Positions 51,055-60,267 of a DNA stretch of 64,000 nucleotides are shown piece by piece. This stretch comes from CBDHCC01 sp965261015 (GTDB lineage: Bacteria > Pseudomonadota > Alphaproteobacteria > Sphingomonadales > Sphingomonadaceae). The stretch's first letter is position 1. Every line of letters starts with the position of its first letter. The stretch covers positions 1,550,001 to 1,614,000 of the forward strand of contig CBDHCC010000001.1 in the NCBI GenBank assembly GCA_965261015.1. Direction: 5' to 3'. Made by a program: the position numbers and the translations under genes. A model generated the notes under the pieces. It made no database searches, had not been told where the DNA came from, and worked only from the letters and a program-made list of their open reading frames with translations.

Positions 51055-51960
51055 ATGCGGATCGTCTTCCTGGGCACGCCCGATTTCGCCGTGCCGGCCC
51101 TGCGCGCACTGATCGCCGCAGGACACGACGTGGTTGCCGCCTACACCCAGCCGCCTCGACCGGCGGGCCGGGGGAAAGCGGAGCGGCCGGGGGCGGTCGC
51201 CCGCGCCGCGCAGGAAATGGGTGTGCCGGTGCGCTGGCCCGCCTCGCTTCGCCCGGACGAGGTGCGCGCCGCGTTGGAGGCGCTTGCCCCCGATCTCGCG
51301 GTCGTGGCGGCTTATGGCTTGATCCTGCCGCAGTCGGTGCTCGACATACCTCCGCTCGGCTGCCTGAACATCCATGGCTCGCTCCTGCCCCGCTGGCGGG
51401 GCGCGGCTCCGGTCCAACGCGCGATCCTGGCGGGCGACGAGTGGACCGGGGTGGGCATCATGGCGATGGAGGCTGGCCTGGACACTGGTCCGGTGCTGGC
51501 GGAGCAGCGGGTGGCGGTCGGACGCAAGGACGCCGGTGCTCTGACCGATCAGCTGGCGCACGCCGGCGCTCAGTTGCTGGTGCAGGTTATGGCGGACCTG
51601 CCGGCCTACCCTCCTCGTGAACAGGCCGCCGAAGGCGTGACCTATGCCGCGAAGATCGCCAAGGCGGAAGCCAAACTCGACTGGAACGAGGGCGCTGCGC
51701 TGTGCCACCGTCGGGTGCGTGCCTTTGCGCCAGCGCCCGGTGCCTGGTTCGAGCTTGCGGGCGAGAGGGTGAAGCTGCTCGCGGCAGAGGTCGTGCCGGT
51801 GACGGGTGCGCCGGGGCTGGTGCTCGACGACCGGCTGCTGATCGGCTGCGGCCCGGATGCGCTGCGCCCCCGGCTGCTGCAGCGCGCAGGCAGGGCCGCC
51901 CTGCCGCTGGAGGACTTGCTGCGGGGCCGCCCGGTGATCGCCGGCACGCGCCTGGCATGA
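51055..51960 (+). CDS. fmt: Methionyl-tRNA formyltransferase
   Basis: 301 residues. It formylates Met-tRNAi for translation initiation. The formyltransferase domain begins RIVFLGTPDFAVPALRALI. The catalytic Asn/His region is LNIHGSLLPRWRGAAPVQR, followed by MAMEAGLDTGPVLAEQRV (catalytic Asp). The C-terminal OB-like domain, from about 205, has YAAKIAKAEAKLDWNEGA and FAPAPGAWFELAGERVKLL. ATG 51055; the ribosome site is in a strong hairpin. Its stop overlaps truA as ATGA. Divergent from recR. Confidence 0.97.
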   Translation: MRIVFLGTPDFAVPALRALIAAGHDVVAAYTQPPRPAGRGKAERPGAVARAAQEMGVPVRWPASLRPDEVRAALEALAPDLAVVAAYGLILPQSVLDIPPLGCLNIHGSLLPRWRGAAPVQRAILAGDEWTGVGIMAMEAGLDTGPVLAEQRVAVGRKDAGALTDQLAHAGAQLLVQVMADLPAYPPREQAAEGVTYAAKIAKAEAKLDWNEGAALCHRRVRAFAPAPGAWFELAGERVKLLAAEVVPVTGAPGLVLDDRLLIGCGPDALRPRLLQRAGRAALPLEDLLRGRPVIAGTRLA

Positions 51961-52694
51961 ACCGCGTCCGGCTGACGCTGGAGTGGGACGGTCGCCCGTT
52001 CTCGGGCTGGCAGCGGCAGGTCGGCCAGCCTTCGGTCCAGCAGACCCTGGAGGAGGCGGCGGAGCGCCTGTGGAACCGACCAACGCGCGTTCACGCTGCG
52101 GGACGCACCGACGCGGGGGTCCATGGCCTTGGCATGGCTGCGCACCTGGACGCGCCCGACGGCTTTCCAGCGACGAAGATCGCCAATGCGCTCAACGCCC
52201 ATCTAAGGCCCCGACCCGTCGCGGTGCTGGCCGCGCAGGCGGTCGCGGAGGATTGGCACGCCCGCTTCTCCTGCCAACGGCGGCGCTATCGCTACCGCAT
52301 CGTGAACCGGCGCGCGCCCCTGACGATGGAGGCCGGCCTGGAGTGGCGCGTGGGTCCGACGCTGGACGAGGCCGCCATGGCGGCGGGCGCGGCGCGCCTG
52401 ATGGGTCAGCACGACTTCACCACCTTCCGCTCCGCCCATTGTCAGGCAAGCTCGCCCGTCCGGACCTTGGACGGACTGGTTGTCGGGCGGTTGGGCGACC
52501 GCGTGACGGTGGACGCGGTCGCCCGCTCCTTCCTGCACCATCAGGTGCGATCCATGGTGGGGTGCCTGGCGCTTGTCGGCATGGGACGTTGGTCGGTCGA
52601 GCAGTTGCAGGCCGCGCTCGACGCCAAGGATCGGCAGGCGCTGGGCCTGAACGCGCCTGCGGACGGCCTGTACTTCGTCGAGGCCGAATACTGA
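51957..52694 (+). CDS. truA: tRNA pseudouridine(38-40) synthase
   Basis: 245 residues. TruA isomerises uridines 38-40 in the anticodon arm. The catalytic Asp is in HAAGRTDAGVHGLGMAAHL. Other motifs: LTLEWDGRPFSGWQRQ, RFSCQRRRYRYRIVNRRAP, HDFTTFRSAHCQASSPVRT and FLHHQVRSMVGCLALVG. ATG 51957-51959 overlaps the fmt stop as ATGA. The fmt-truA pair is common in alphaproteobacteria. It ends 22 bases from the convergent XrtA-locus amidotransferase gene; I see no terminator-like structure there. Confidence 0.96.
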   Translation: MNRVRLTLEWDGRPFSGWQRQVGQPSVQQTLEEAAERLWNRPTRVHAAGRTDAGVHGLGMAAHLDAPDGFPATKIANALNAHLRPRPVAVLAAQAVAEDWHARFSCQRRRYRYRIVNRRAPLTMEAGLEWRVGPTLDEAAMAAGAARLMGQHDFTTFRSAHCQASSPVRTLDGLVVGRLGDRVTVDAVARSFLHHQVRSMVGCLALVGMGRWSVEQLQAALDAKDRQALGLNAPADGLYFVEAEY

Positions 52695-52716
52695 TCTGTT
52701 TTCGCCAAAAAGACGC

Positions 52717-54603
52717 TCAACCCGAGATCTTCAGCACGTCCAATGAGCGCTCCAGCATCACGAGCTGCCACAGCAGACGCCCATGGTCCCGTCGCCCGGC
52801 CCGGTGGTCAGCGGCGACCTGCTCCAGCCGGCCAACGGAAAACCAGCCTGTCGAGGCCAACGGTCCATTTGCGAGCGCTGCGGCCTCAGCCGCCAGCGCG
52901 CCACGGAACCACTCGGCGATAGGCGTGACGAAGCCCATCTTCGGCCGGTACAGCACGTCGCGTGGCAGGCGGTTCTCCAGCGCCTGCTTCAGAAAAGCTT
53001 TGCCGGTAGAACCGCGCACCCGATCGGCGGGCGGAAGACCGAGGGCGAAACCGACCAGCCGGTGATCCAACAGCGGTTCCCGCGCCTCCAGGCTCGCAGC
53101 CATCGTGGTGCGATCCACCTTCGTCAGGATGCCGCCGGACAGCCATAGCCCCATGTCGGCCAGCTGCGCCCTCGTCAGCGGATCGTCGGCCTGCGCGTTC
53201 GCCCACGCTCGCTGGTACAGAACTTCGGCCCGCCATCCGTTCAACGCACGCTTGAGGTCGGGCGCGAATAGCCGGTCGCGGTCGGCCGGACCGGTGACGC
53301 CGACCGCCAGCGCGTAGGCCTCGGCGTCCGATCGGGCGAGCGCCTGCAGGGTGGATTTCGCGCGCAGAGGGCGCGGAGCCCAGTCCGCCTTGGGCCACAC
53401 CGCCCCCAAGCCGCCGAACAGCACCTGTCGGGCGCGAAGCGGAAGGGCGGCGCGCGCGCGCGCCTCGGCCGCGAAGAAGACGTGTCGGCGATATCCCGCA
53501 AAGGTCTCGTCCGCGCCATCGCCGGACAGGGCGACGGTGACGTGCCGCCGAGCGGCCCGGGCGAGCGGCAGGCCGGACAAGGCTGACGCATCGGCGAAGG
53601 GTTCGTCGAACGCGCGGGCCAGCGCGTCCACCTCACCCCAGCTGTCGGCGGTCACCTGATGCGTGTGGTGGTCGGTTCCGAACTGGTGCGCGATGCGCGC
53701 GGCGTAGGCGCTCTCGTCGGCTCCCGGACTGGCGAAACCGATTGAGACCGTGCTGACCGGGCGATCCGAGCGCGACGCCATGCTGGCCACCACGGCGCTG
53801 GAGTCGACTCCGCCCGACAGGAAGGCGCCCAGCGGCACGTCGGCGACCATCCGACTCGCAACCGCCCGATCCAGCAGGTCGAGCAGCTCCTCCCGCCGGT
53901 CCTGACCGCTCGGCGCGGCCGGTGCCGGGGTGAACCAGCGGCGGGGCCGCCACTCCGTGTCTCCCGGAGCCACCCGCACCCACTCGCCCGCACCCAGCTT
54001 CCGCGTCCCACGCAGGAAGCCGATCGCGTCGGGAACATAGCCGAAGGCGAAATACGCCTCCAGCGCGCACGGGTCGACGCGGGAGTCCAGACCACCATGC
54101 GCTAGCACCCCCTTCAGCTCAGACGCGAACAGCAGGGTTCCGTCGGGAAGATGGGCGGCGAACAGCGGTTTCACCCCGAAACGGTCGCGCACGAGCGTCA
54201 CCGATCCGTCGCGCGCGTCCTGGATCGCAAAGGCGAACATGCCGTCCAGCCGGTCGCACGCGTCCGGCCCCCATTCGGCCCAGGCGGCCAGCAGGACCTC
54301 CGTGTCGCCGTCGCTCTCGAACCGGTGACCGAGCGCGCGGAGTTCGTCGCGAAGCGCGCGATAATTGTAGATTTCGCCGTTGAAGATCAGCGTGAACCGA
54401 CCTTCCTGCCCCGTCATCGGCTGCGTACTGCCCGCCACGTCGATGATCGCCAGGCGACGATGCCCAAGCCCCACACCCGGCGCGGCCCACGTTCCACGGC
54501 CGTCCGGTCCGCGATGGGCGAGCGCGTCGGTCATGCGATCGAGAGCGGAACGATCGACCGGCTGGCCTGCGCGCGCGGCGACGATCCCGGCGATGCCGCA
54601 CAT
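52717..54603 (-). CDS. XrtA-system asparagine synthase-like amidotransferase
   Basis: 628 residues. Glutaminase domain with nucleophile Cys 2 (MCGIAGIV), ALAHRGPDGRGTW and TLIFNGEIYNYRALRDEL. The synthetase domain has the PP-loop FLSGGVDSSAVVASMASRS and VALSGDGADETFAGYRRH. It belongs with the exosortase A-associated amidotransferases, thought to amidate a sugar or carrier in the exopolysaccharide, rather than to make free asparagine; I assign this from locus context. Start ATG 54601-54603, one base after the XrtA gene stop. It is the last gene of the minus-strand XrtA operon in this window. Confidence 0.93.
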   Translation of the reverse strand: MCGIAGIVAARAGQPVDRSALDRMTDALAHRGPDGRGTWAAPGVGLGHRRLAIIDVAGSTQPMTGQEGRFTLIFNGEIYNYRALRDELRALGHRFESDGDTEVLLAAWAEWGPDACDRLDGMFAFAIQDARDGSVTLVRDRFGVKPLFAAHLPDGTLLFASELKGVLAHGGLDSRVDPCALEAYFAFGYVPDAIGFLRGTRKLGAGEWVRVAPGDTEWRPRRWFTPAPAAPSGQDRREELLDLLDRAVASRMVADVPLGAFLSGGVDSSAVVASMASRSDRPVSTVSIGFASPGADESAYAARIAHQFGTDHHTHQVTADSWGEVDALARAFDEPFADASALSGLPLARAARRHVTVALSGDGADETFAGYRRHVFFAAEARARAALPLRARQVLFGGLGAVWPKADWAPRPLRAKSTLQALARSDAEAYALAVGVTGPADRDRLFAPDLKRALNGWRAEVLYQRAWANAQADDPLTRAQLADMGLWLSGGILTKVDRTTMAASLEAREPLLDHRLVGFALGLPPADRVRGSTGKAFLKQALENRLPRDVLYRPKMGFVTPIAEWFRGALAAEAAALANGPLASTGWFSVGRLEQVAADHRAGRRDHGRLLWQLVMLERSLDVLKISG

Positions 54604-54604
54604 G

Positions 54605-56134
54605 TCAGTTCCCCCGCGCCTGCGCGATCAGCCGGTGGATGCGACGCTCCGGAGCGCCATAGGCCTGCAAGAAGCTGGCCATGGCCGCTTGCGCCGCGCT
54701 CTCCTCGCCCGCCGCCGAGACGATCAGGGCGGCCGCGGCCGGGTCGGCCAATCTCAGACGCGCGGCGAGCGTGCGCGCCTTCACGGTCAGCGGGTTGCCG
54801 CTTGATCGGCCGTCGACCACGGTCCAGGTCCAGGCGGAGCGACCGGTGCGTGCCATGCCCAGCATCCGTACGCCCGCCGCGCCCGGCGGTGCCGGTAGAT
54901 CGCGCGACCACGCCCAGTCGCCGTCCGGCGGGATCGGCCCCTGCCCATATCCGCTGACCTCCCGCCCCTCCGCCTGCGACCGGTAGAGCACCACCGCCAC
55001 TTCCACGGTCCGACCGGCTGCATCGCGGTAGCTGCCGCTCAGATAATGGTCCGCGCCGTCGTAGCGCGGAGTCCATGGTGGCACCGCCGGATCGGCCGCG
55101 ACCCGTGTCCATCCCGGCACGCGCGGCAGGGTGACAGTGCCGGGCATCGGCCGGTCGCCCGCAGCCAGCGCCAGCGCGGACCAGACCACCGCCGCCAGCG
55201 GCAGACCAACGGTCGCCATCACCGCGGACGGACCCGCCCCACCCGGCCGAAGCCGAGCCAATCGCCGGGCATCGAAGGTTGGATCGTCCACCGCGCGCTC
55301 GAAGTATCGCCAGCCGAGCCCCAACAACAGCGCCAGCACCAGGGCGAAGAAGATCCAGCCATAGACGATGTGGTCGAAGCCCGAAGCGCGATCCAGGCCC
55401 ACCCACTGCGCCGCCGCGACCGTCGCCCAGGCCCGCAATCCGTTCGCCAGCACCGGCAGCACGGCGCAGGCCGCGACAAAGGCGATCCGCCGCCAGGGCG
55501 TGACGAACAACAGGTTCGCGACGAGCGTCCCCCAGGCAAGCGTGGCGATCAGGAAGGAGATGCCGGAACACGCCTCCGCCACCTCGAACCAGCCGGCCGA
55601 GGTCGTGAGGAACACGCCGTCCAACGCGGCCGCGATGCCCGTCGCGTGCAGCAGGCCAAGCGCCATTCGGGCGGTGAACTGCTGCAACGGCGGCACCAGC
55701 TCGGCCCCGAACGGCACCAGGAAGAACAGGAATGCGAGCGGAAAGGCGAGCGCGCGCGTGAGCTGACGACCCAGGCACACGGCCGCTGCCCCCTGCAACA
55801 GCGCGACGAATGCGAGCTGCCTGGCCTGAGCCACCCCGGCCAGCGAACCCAGCAGCCACAGCAGCGTCGCGGCCGCGACCCACAGCAGCGGTGCCGCCCA
55901 CCGGCCGGGCGTCAGCTGCGCCAGCTCTCGACGGCGCAACCAGACGAGGACCGCCGCGATCGGCGCGATCAGCAGACAGTGATTGTATGTCTTATCGCTG
56001 GTCCACAGCCGGATCAGGTCGCCGACATCTCCGGCGAACAGCACGAGCAGGGCCACCTCGACGGCGATCAGCCGCAACAGAGCGGCGCGCCACTCATCGG
56101 GCGAACGCGCGGCCGGTGCGACGGCGGCCGTCAC
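54605..56134 (-). CDS. xrtA: Exosortase A fused to an EpsI (DUF3485)-like domain
   Basis: 509 residues. Exosortases are membrane transpeptidases that cut PEP-CTERM tails, as sortases do in Gram-positives. Eight or so hydrophobic segments fill about 20-280. The catalytic triad is Cys in EVAEACSGISFLIATLA, Arg in LANGLRAWATVAAAQ and His in GFDHIVYGWIFFAL. The C-terminal 200 residues (LPRVPGWTRVAADPAVPPW to FLQAYGAPERRIHRLI) match EpsI/DUF3485, a fusion typical of XrtA. GTG 56132-56134 overlaps the upstream glycosyltransferase stop as GTGA. The PEP-CTERM substrates are not in this window. Confidence 0.94.
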   Translation of the reverse strand: MTAAVAPAARSPDEWRAALLRLIAVEVALLVLFAGDVGDLIRLWTSDKTYNHCLLIAPIAAVLVWLRRRELAQLTPGRWAAPLLWVAAATLLWLLGSLAGVAQARQLAFVALLQGAAAVCLGRQLTRALAFPLAFLFFLVPFGAELVPPLQQFTARMALGLLHATGIAAALDGVFLTTSAGWFEVAEACSGISFLIATLAWGTLVANLLFVTPWRRIAFVAACAVLPVLANGLRAWATVAAAQWVGLDRASGFDHIVYGWIFFALVLALLLGLGWRYFERAVDDPTFDARRLARLRPGGAGPSAVMATVGLPLAAVVWSALALAAGDRPMPGTVTLPRVPGWTRVAADPAVPPWTPRYDGADHYLSGSYRDAAGRTVEVAVVLYRSQAEGREVSGYGQGPIPPDGDWAWSRDLPAPPGAAGVRMLGMARTGRSAWTWTVVDGRSSGNPLTVKARTLAARLRLADPAAAALIVSAAGEESAAQAAMASFLQAYGAPERRIHRLIAQARGN

Positions 56135-57315
56135 GTCCCGGCGGCTTTGGCGAGGGAGAGCAGATCGTCCAGGCGCGAGAGCTGTGCGGGCCAGCCATAG
56201 CGTTCGGCCACCCGGCGCCGACCCGCCCGTCCCAGCCTCTCACGCCGGACGGGATCAGCCAGCAACCCACGCAGCACCGCAGCCTGATCAACCGACTTAT
56301 CGGCGATCACCAGGTCGGTGTCGGCTCGAAGGTCCAGACCGGCGGCGGCCGGCGTGCTCGCCAAAGTCGCACGCGCCATTGCGAGCGCTTCGAGCACCTT
56401 GTTCTGAACCCCTCTGGCGGTCGCCAGCGGGGCCACCGCCACATCGGCCCGGGAAAGCCAGTCGCGCATGTCGCCCACTTCGCCGGTCACGAGCACCTGG
56501 GGACCGGCGAGCGCGCGCACGGCTGGCGTCGGCGCGCGCCCGGCGATCACGAAGCGCGCGTCCGTATCCGCCAGCAGCGGCATTACATCGCGCGCAAAGC
56601 GCGTCACCGCTTCCACATTTGGTGGGTAGTCCATCTGGCCGGTGAACAGCAGGACGGGCCGCCCGTCGAATCCCGATGGCTGAGGATAGGCGCGGTCAGC
56701 GTGAAAATGTTCAAGGTCGACGCCGTTCGGCAGCACCCGGACGGTGCCGCCGCCGCCCCGTGCGGACCACAATGCCGCTTCCGCTTCGCTGACGAACAGA
56801 ACGGCGGCGGCGCGTTTGGCCGCTCGCCGCTCGAACGCCGCCAGACGCCGATCCTCGCGCGCGTAGACTGCGCGCAAGGGACCGGAGGCGGCCTGGGCGT
56901 AAGCCGCGAATTTGGCGCTGTCGACATCGACCAGATCGAGGAGGGATCCGGTCGGGGCGTAGAGCGCCATCTGCCCCGAGAATGCGTAGGTGAGCGAACG
57001 GGGAAGCGCCGCTCGCCGCTCCGCCACCGCGGCGGCCATCGTGTGGGACGCGAAGCGTGCCACGGAGAGAGGACTGCCTGTCAGGGCCGCTCTCGCAAGC
57101 GCGCCGACCGGCAGGCGCGCTCGTCGGATCACCCGATGGGTGACCGCGACCTGCCCGAGCGCCCGGTCGAGGGCGTCGTCGTCCGGATCCCCGAAGCAGA
57201 GCACATGAACTCGCGCTCGCTCCGCCAAACCGTTCAACACGGCCCAGCTGCGGATCGAGTCACCGCGGGTGGAAGGCCAGGGCGGCCGGTGCGCCAGGAA
57301 CAGGATGTCGTCCAA
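56131..57315 (-). CDS. XrtA-system glycosyltransferase (GT4-like, TIGR03087 type)
   Basis: 394 residues of GT-B fold. N-terminal LFLAHRPPWPSTRGDSIRSW, then DLVDVDSAKFAAYAQAASG and FVSEAEAALWSARG. The nucleotide-sugar site follows: VLPNGVDLEHFHADRA, RPVLLFTGQMDYPPNVEAV, VAVAPLATARGVQNKVLEAL (GT4 ExxxxxxxE-like motif). It should add a sugar during polysaccharide assembly at the cytoplasmic face. The start is TTG 57313-57315 (LDDILFLAHRPPW), ten bases after FemAB; no ATG gives the start of the fold. Its stop overlaps the xrtA GTG as GTGA. Confidence 0.92.
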   Translation of the reverse strand: MDDILFLAHRPPWPSTRGDSIRSWAVLNGLAERARVHVLCFGDPDDDALDRALGQVAVTHRVIRRARLPVGALARAALTGSPLSVARFASHTMAAAVAERRAALPRSLTYAFSGQMALYAPTGSLLDLVDVDSAKFAAYAQAASGPLRAVYAREDRRLAAFERRAAKRAAAVLFVSEAEAALWSARGGGGTVRVLPNGVDLEHFHADRAYPQPSGFDGRPVLLFTGQMDYPPNVEAVTRFARDVMPLLADTDARFVIAGRAPTPAVRALAGPQVLVTGEVGDMRDWLSRADVAVAPLATARGVQNKVLEALAMARATLASTPAAAGLDLRADTDLVIADKSVDQAAVLRGLLADPVRRERLGRAGRRRVAERYGWPAQLSRLDDLLSLAKAAGT

Positions 57316-57325
57316 GGCCGGACGG

Positions 57326-58396
57326 TCAGGCCAGGCCGCGCGCGATCAACGGACCGAGGCGATTGGCGACCGGCAGGGGCAGACGCTGCCACGCACGGGT
57401 CTTCCAACGATTGGCGGCGCTCAGCGGGTTGACGTCGCGGGGAGCAACCCCGCGCGGTGCCCAAAGCTGCTGTTGAACGGGACGGGCCCCGAACCCCCAG
57501 TTCTTTTTGTAGGCGGCGGGTCCACTGTCCACCTTCGACCGTCCGAAGTCGAACCGCGCGCAGCCCCGCGCCACGGCGTGCTCCATGAGCGCGAAGTAGA
57601 GCGCCTCGTTGGCACGCTCCGCCCGCGCCGCCATCGTCCCGCCGCCCCAATAAGGCATCGCCGTTCCCGCATGGTAGAGCGTCAGCACGGACGCGATCGG
57701 ATCGCCCGCGGCGTCCCGCACAAGCGTGATATCGCTCGTCAGGTCCGGCTCGTCCAGGACGGCGTCAAACAGCTGGCGGGGAAAGACGGGAGTGCCGAGG
57801 TTGCGGACACTGGTGGCGTAGACGGCGTAGTGCGCGCGGCGGTGCGCGTCGTCGGTGCCGTGACTGATCGTCAGCCCGCGAGAGAAGGAGCGACGCACCT
57901 CCGCCCGCTGCTTGCGCGGAATGGCCTTCAGCAACTGGTCGCGGTCACCCGCCAGATCACGGGCAAAGGTGACGTGCGTCTGGGGCGCCGGTCGAAAGCC
58001 CGGCAGCGGATCGCCTCCCCGCAGCTCCACCGCCAGCCCCTCGTCCGTGGCAAAGGCGCGCACCGCGTCCGACAAGGTCGCCGCGGCGGCGGCATCGTCG
58101 ACCAGCGCGCCGCCATCGACGGCGAAGCCACTGCTGACGAGCGCACGTCCGAACAGCCGCGATCGGGCGAGCGTCAGCGGAAGCGCCGCCACCACCGTGT
58201 CGCCCCGCTCCACCCATCCGACATGCGCCTCATGTCCCGTCCCGGCCGCGACGGCCCGCATCCATCCGGTCTGGTGGAACACCGTGGCCCGCCGGTCCGA
58301 ACGCAGTCTGTGCAGCACACGGTCCGGCGCTTCGCTCAAGGGAGCAACGGTCGCGACGTCCGCGGCCTGCACTGGGTGCGACAGGGGGGCGGTCAC
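57326..58396 (-). CDS. XrtA-system FemAB-like acyltransferase
   Basis: 356 residues of the GNAT/FemAB type found with exosortase A (TIGR03019 type). Motifs: FHQTGWMRAVAAGTGHEAH at about 40, LAGDRDQLLKAIPRKQRAEV in the middle, and FDFGRSKVDSGPAAYKKNWG at about 290-310. FemAB relatives transfer aminoacyl groups; here the acceptor may be a polysaccharide or its lipid carrier, which is inferred from context. GTG 58394-58396 overlaps the deacetylase stop as GTGA. Confidence 0.92.
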   Translation of the reverse strand: MTAPLSHPVQAADVATVAPLSEAPDRVLHRLRSDRRATVFHQTGWMRAVAAGTGHEAHVGWVERGDTVVAALPLTLARSRLFGRALVSSGFAVDGGALVDDAAAAATLSDAVRAFATDEGLAVELRGGDPLPGFRPAPQTHVTFARDLAGDRDQLLKAIPRKQRAEVRRSFSRGLTISHGTDDAHRRAHYAVYATSVRNLGTPVFPRQLFDAVLDEPDLTSDITLVRDAAGDPIASVLTLYHAGTAMPYWGGGTMAARAERANEALYFALMEHAVARGCARFDFGRSKVDSGPAAYKKNWGFGARPVQQQLWAPRGVAPRDVNPLSAANRWKTRAWQRLPLPVANRLGPLIARGLA

Positions 58397-59244
58397 GCCA
58401 CGGAGGTCCGTGCCCGATCCGCGACCTCGTCGGTCCGGGTCCAGGGCTGGTCGGCCAGCAGGCGCTCAAGCTTGCGCTCCATCGCGCCCAGCCGCGCGTA
58501 ATGGCGCAGTCGACTTCGGATCGGCGCGGCCCGCACCCGGGGCTGGCCCGGATCAATCTCCCAGGGATGGAAGTAGAACACGGCGGGCCGCGCGTGGCGG
58601 CGACGCTCGTGCGCCATGGCACGGCGGGTCAGCACGTAGGGGAGCAGCCGGAAGAAGCCTCCACCGGTCGCCAAACGACGCCCCCGCCACTCGGCCACCG
58701 TCACCGGCAACTCGATCAGGTCGGCGTCCGGCAGCGGCCGCCACGCGCCGCGCGGCGAGTCCGGCCAGCCATAATGGTCGTGCGCCAACGGTGCGACGGA
58801 GGACGAGTAGCGATAGCCCTCCTCCGCCAGCACGACGTGCGCCCAGGGCGTGCGCGCGTCGATGGAAAAGGAGGGCGCGCGATAGCCGGTCACGGCGACG
58901 CCTGTCGCATCCTCCAGGACTGCGCGCGTCCGGCGCAGGTCCTGCCGGAAGCGTTCGGCATCCATCTGATGCACGCGCTGGTGATCCCATCCGTGGCTGG
59001 CCAGCTCGTGCCCACCTTCGACGATCCGGCGCATGAGAGCGCGGTTGCGCTCGGCGACCCACCCGAGCGTGAAGAACGTGCCATTCACGCCCGCGCGCGC
59101 GAAGAGATCGAGCACCCGGTCCGTGTTGCGTTCGACCCGCGCCTCCAGTCCGTCCCAACTCTCGCGCGCCACCGTGCTCTCGAAGGCACCGACCTGAAAC
59201 CAGTCCTCGACGTCGCAGGACAGTGCGTTGGCCAGCATCGTCAT
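58393..59244 (-). CDS. XrtA-system polysaccharide deacetylase
   Basis: 283 residues of the NodB/CE4 fold (TIGR03006 type). Metal and catalytic motifs: NALSCDVEDWFQVGAFEST (catalytic Asp), the HxxxH-like HELASHGWDHQRVHQMD, and YRAPSFSIDARTPWA. The C-terminal signature is VFYFHPWEIDPGQPRV. It removes acetyl groups from an amino sugar in the exopolysaccharide. The start is ATG 59242-59244 (MTMLANALSC), about ten bases after the ATPase stop; a longer reading to 59298 overlaps that gene and lacks conserved sequence. Its stop overlaps femAB as GTGA. Confidence 0.93.
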   Translation of the reverse strand: MTMLANALSCDVEDWFQVGAFESTVARESWDGLEARVERNTDRVLDLFARAGVNGTFFTLGWVAERNRALMRRIVEGGHELASHGWDHQRVHQMDAERFRQDLRRTRAVLEDATGVAVTGYRAPSFSIDARTPWAHVVLAEEGYRYSSSVAPLAHDHYGWPDSPRGAWRPLPDADLIELPVTVAEWRGRRLATGGGFFRLLPYVLTRRAMAHERRRHARPAVFYFHPWEIDPGQPRVRAAPIRSRLRHYARLGAMERKLERLLADQPWTRTDEVADRARTSVA

Positions 59245-59254
59245 CGGCAGTGCC

Positions 59255-60256
59255 TCAGGCGACGCCGCGGAGATGGTCGGCGGTCGCGGACGGCTCACGC
59301 TCCACCCAATCGACCAGCAGGGTCAGAACATGGCGGAGCGCGCGGTCCTGCGCCTCCACGCGCGCCTCGAGACGCCGGACCCGCTCATCGTCCAACGCCG
59401 GGACGGCGGCGAGCGCCGCCGCCGCGGGCAGGGAGGTCCCGCTCTCCGGTGCGTCGCTCTCCAGGTCCGCGATCACGCGCTCCACCAGGTCGGAACCGAT
59501 CAGGTCCGCATCGTCGAGAGCGGCCGCCAGTAGGATGCGCGATGCGAGCGAGTTCATCCGGCGCGGCAGACCACCGGACCAGCGATCGATCGCCTCCACC
59601 GCGTCCTCGGTGAAATCCGGTCGACCCGACCACCCGACCGCGCTCAATCGGTGGATCAGGTAGGGGCCGACCTCTTCCGCTTCGATCGGGCCCAGGTGAT
59701 GCGTGGCGACCACGCGCTGGCGGACCGGCTCCAGATCGGCATCGTGGGCGAGTCGGTCGCGCAATTCCGGCTGGCCCAGCAGCACAACTTGGACAAGAGG
59801 ATCGGGACCAAGCTGAAAGTTCGAGAGCATTCGCAGCTCTTCGATCGCACCGCGCGACAGATTCTGCGCCTCGTCCACGACCAGCAAAACTCGCCGGCCC
59901 TCACGCGCCTGGGCATGAAGCGCGCGCTCGACCGCGGCGATCAGCGACGCCTTGTTCGGCGCCGTTACGCCCAGATCGCCCGCCACTGCGCGCAGCATAT
60001 CGTCCGGGCCGAGCTGGGTGGAGACGAGCGACACGGGGCGCAGGCGGTCGGAGTCGATCGTCGCCAGCACCTTGCGGATCAGGGTCGTCTTGCCAGACCC
60101 GACCTCGCCGGTGACGACCACGAACCCCTCGCCCTGCGCCAGGCCATAGCCCAGATAGGCCATCGCCTTCCGGTGCGTGGCGCTGTCGAACCAGAACTCC
60201 GGATCGGGAGTCAGCGCGAAGGGGCGGCCCGTCAGCCCATAGTGATCCTCGAACAT
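59255..60256 (-). CDS. XrtA-associated ExeA/GspA-like ATPase
   Basis: 333 residues (TIGR03015 type). N-terminal MFEDHYGLTGRPFALTPDP is family typical. Walker A is VVTGEVGSGKTTLIRKVL at about 47-64, and Walker B VLLVVDEAQNLSRGAIEEL. The sensor-like LLGQPELRDRL follows. AAA ATPase related to the secretion ATPase ExeA; role in the locus, possibly in polysaccharide export or assembly, is not proven. The C-terminal 60 residues form a coiled coil (RVRRLEARVEAQDRALRHV). ATG 60254-60256 has AGAGGAC upstream. Confidence 0.92.
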   Translation of the reverse strand: MFEDHYGLTGRPFALTPDPEFWFDSATHRKAMAYLGYGLAQGEGFVVVTGEVGSGKTTLIRKVLATIDSDRLRPVSLVSTQLGPDDMLRAVAGDLGVTAPNKASLIAAVERALHAQAREGRRVLLVVDEAQNLSRGAIEELRMLSNFQLGPDPLVQVVLLGQPELRDRLAHDADLEPVRQRVVATHHLGPIEAEEVGPYLIHRLSAVGWSGRPDFTEDAVEAIDRWSGGLPRRMNSLASRILLAAALDDADLIGSDLVERVIADLESDAPESGTSLPAAAALAAVPALDDERVRRLEARVEAQDRALRHVLTLLVDWVEREPSATADHLRGVA

Positions 60257-60267
60257 CGCGTGTCCTC

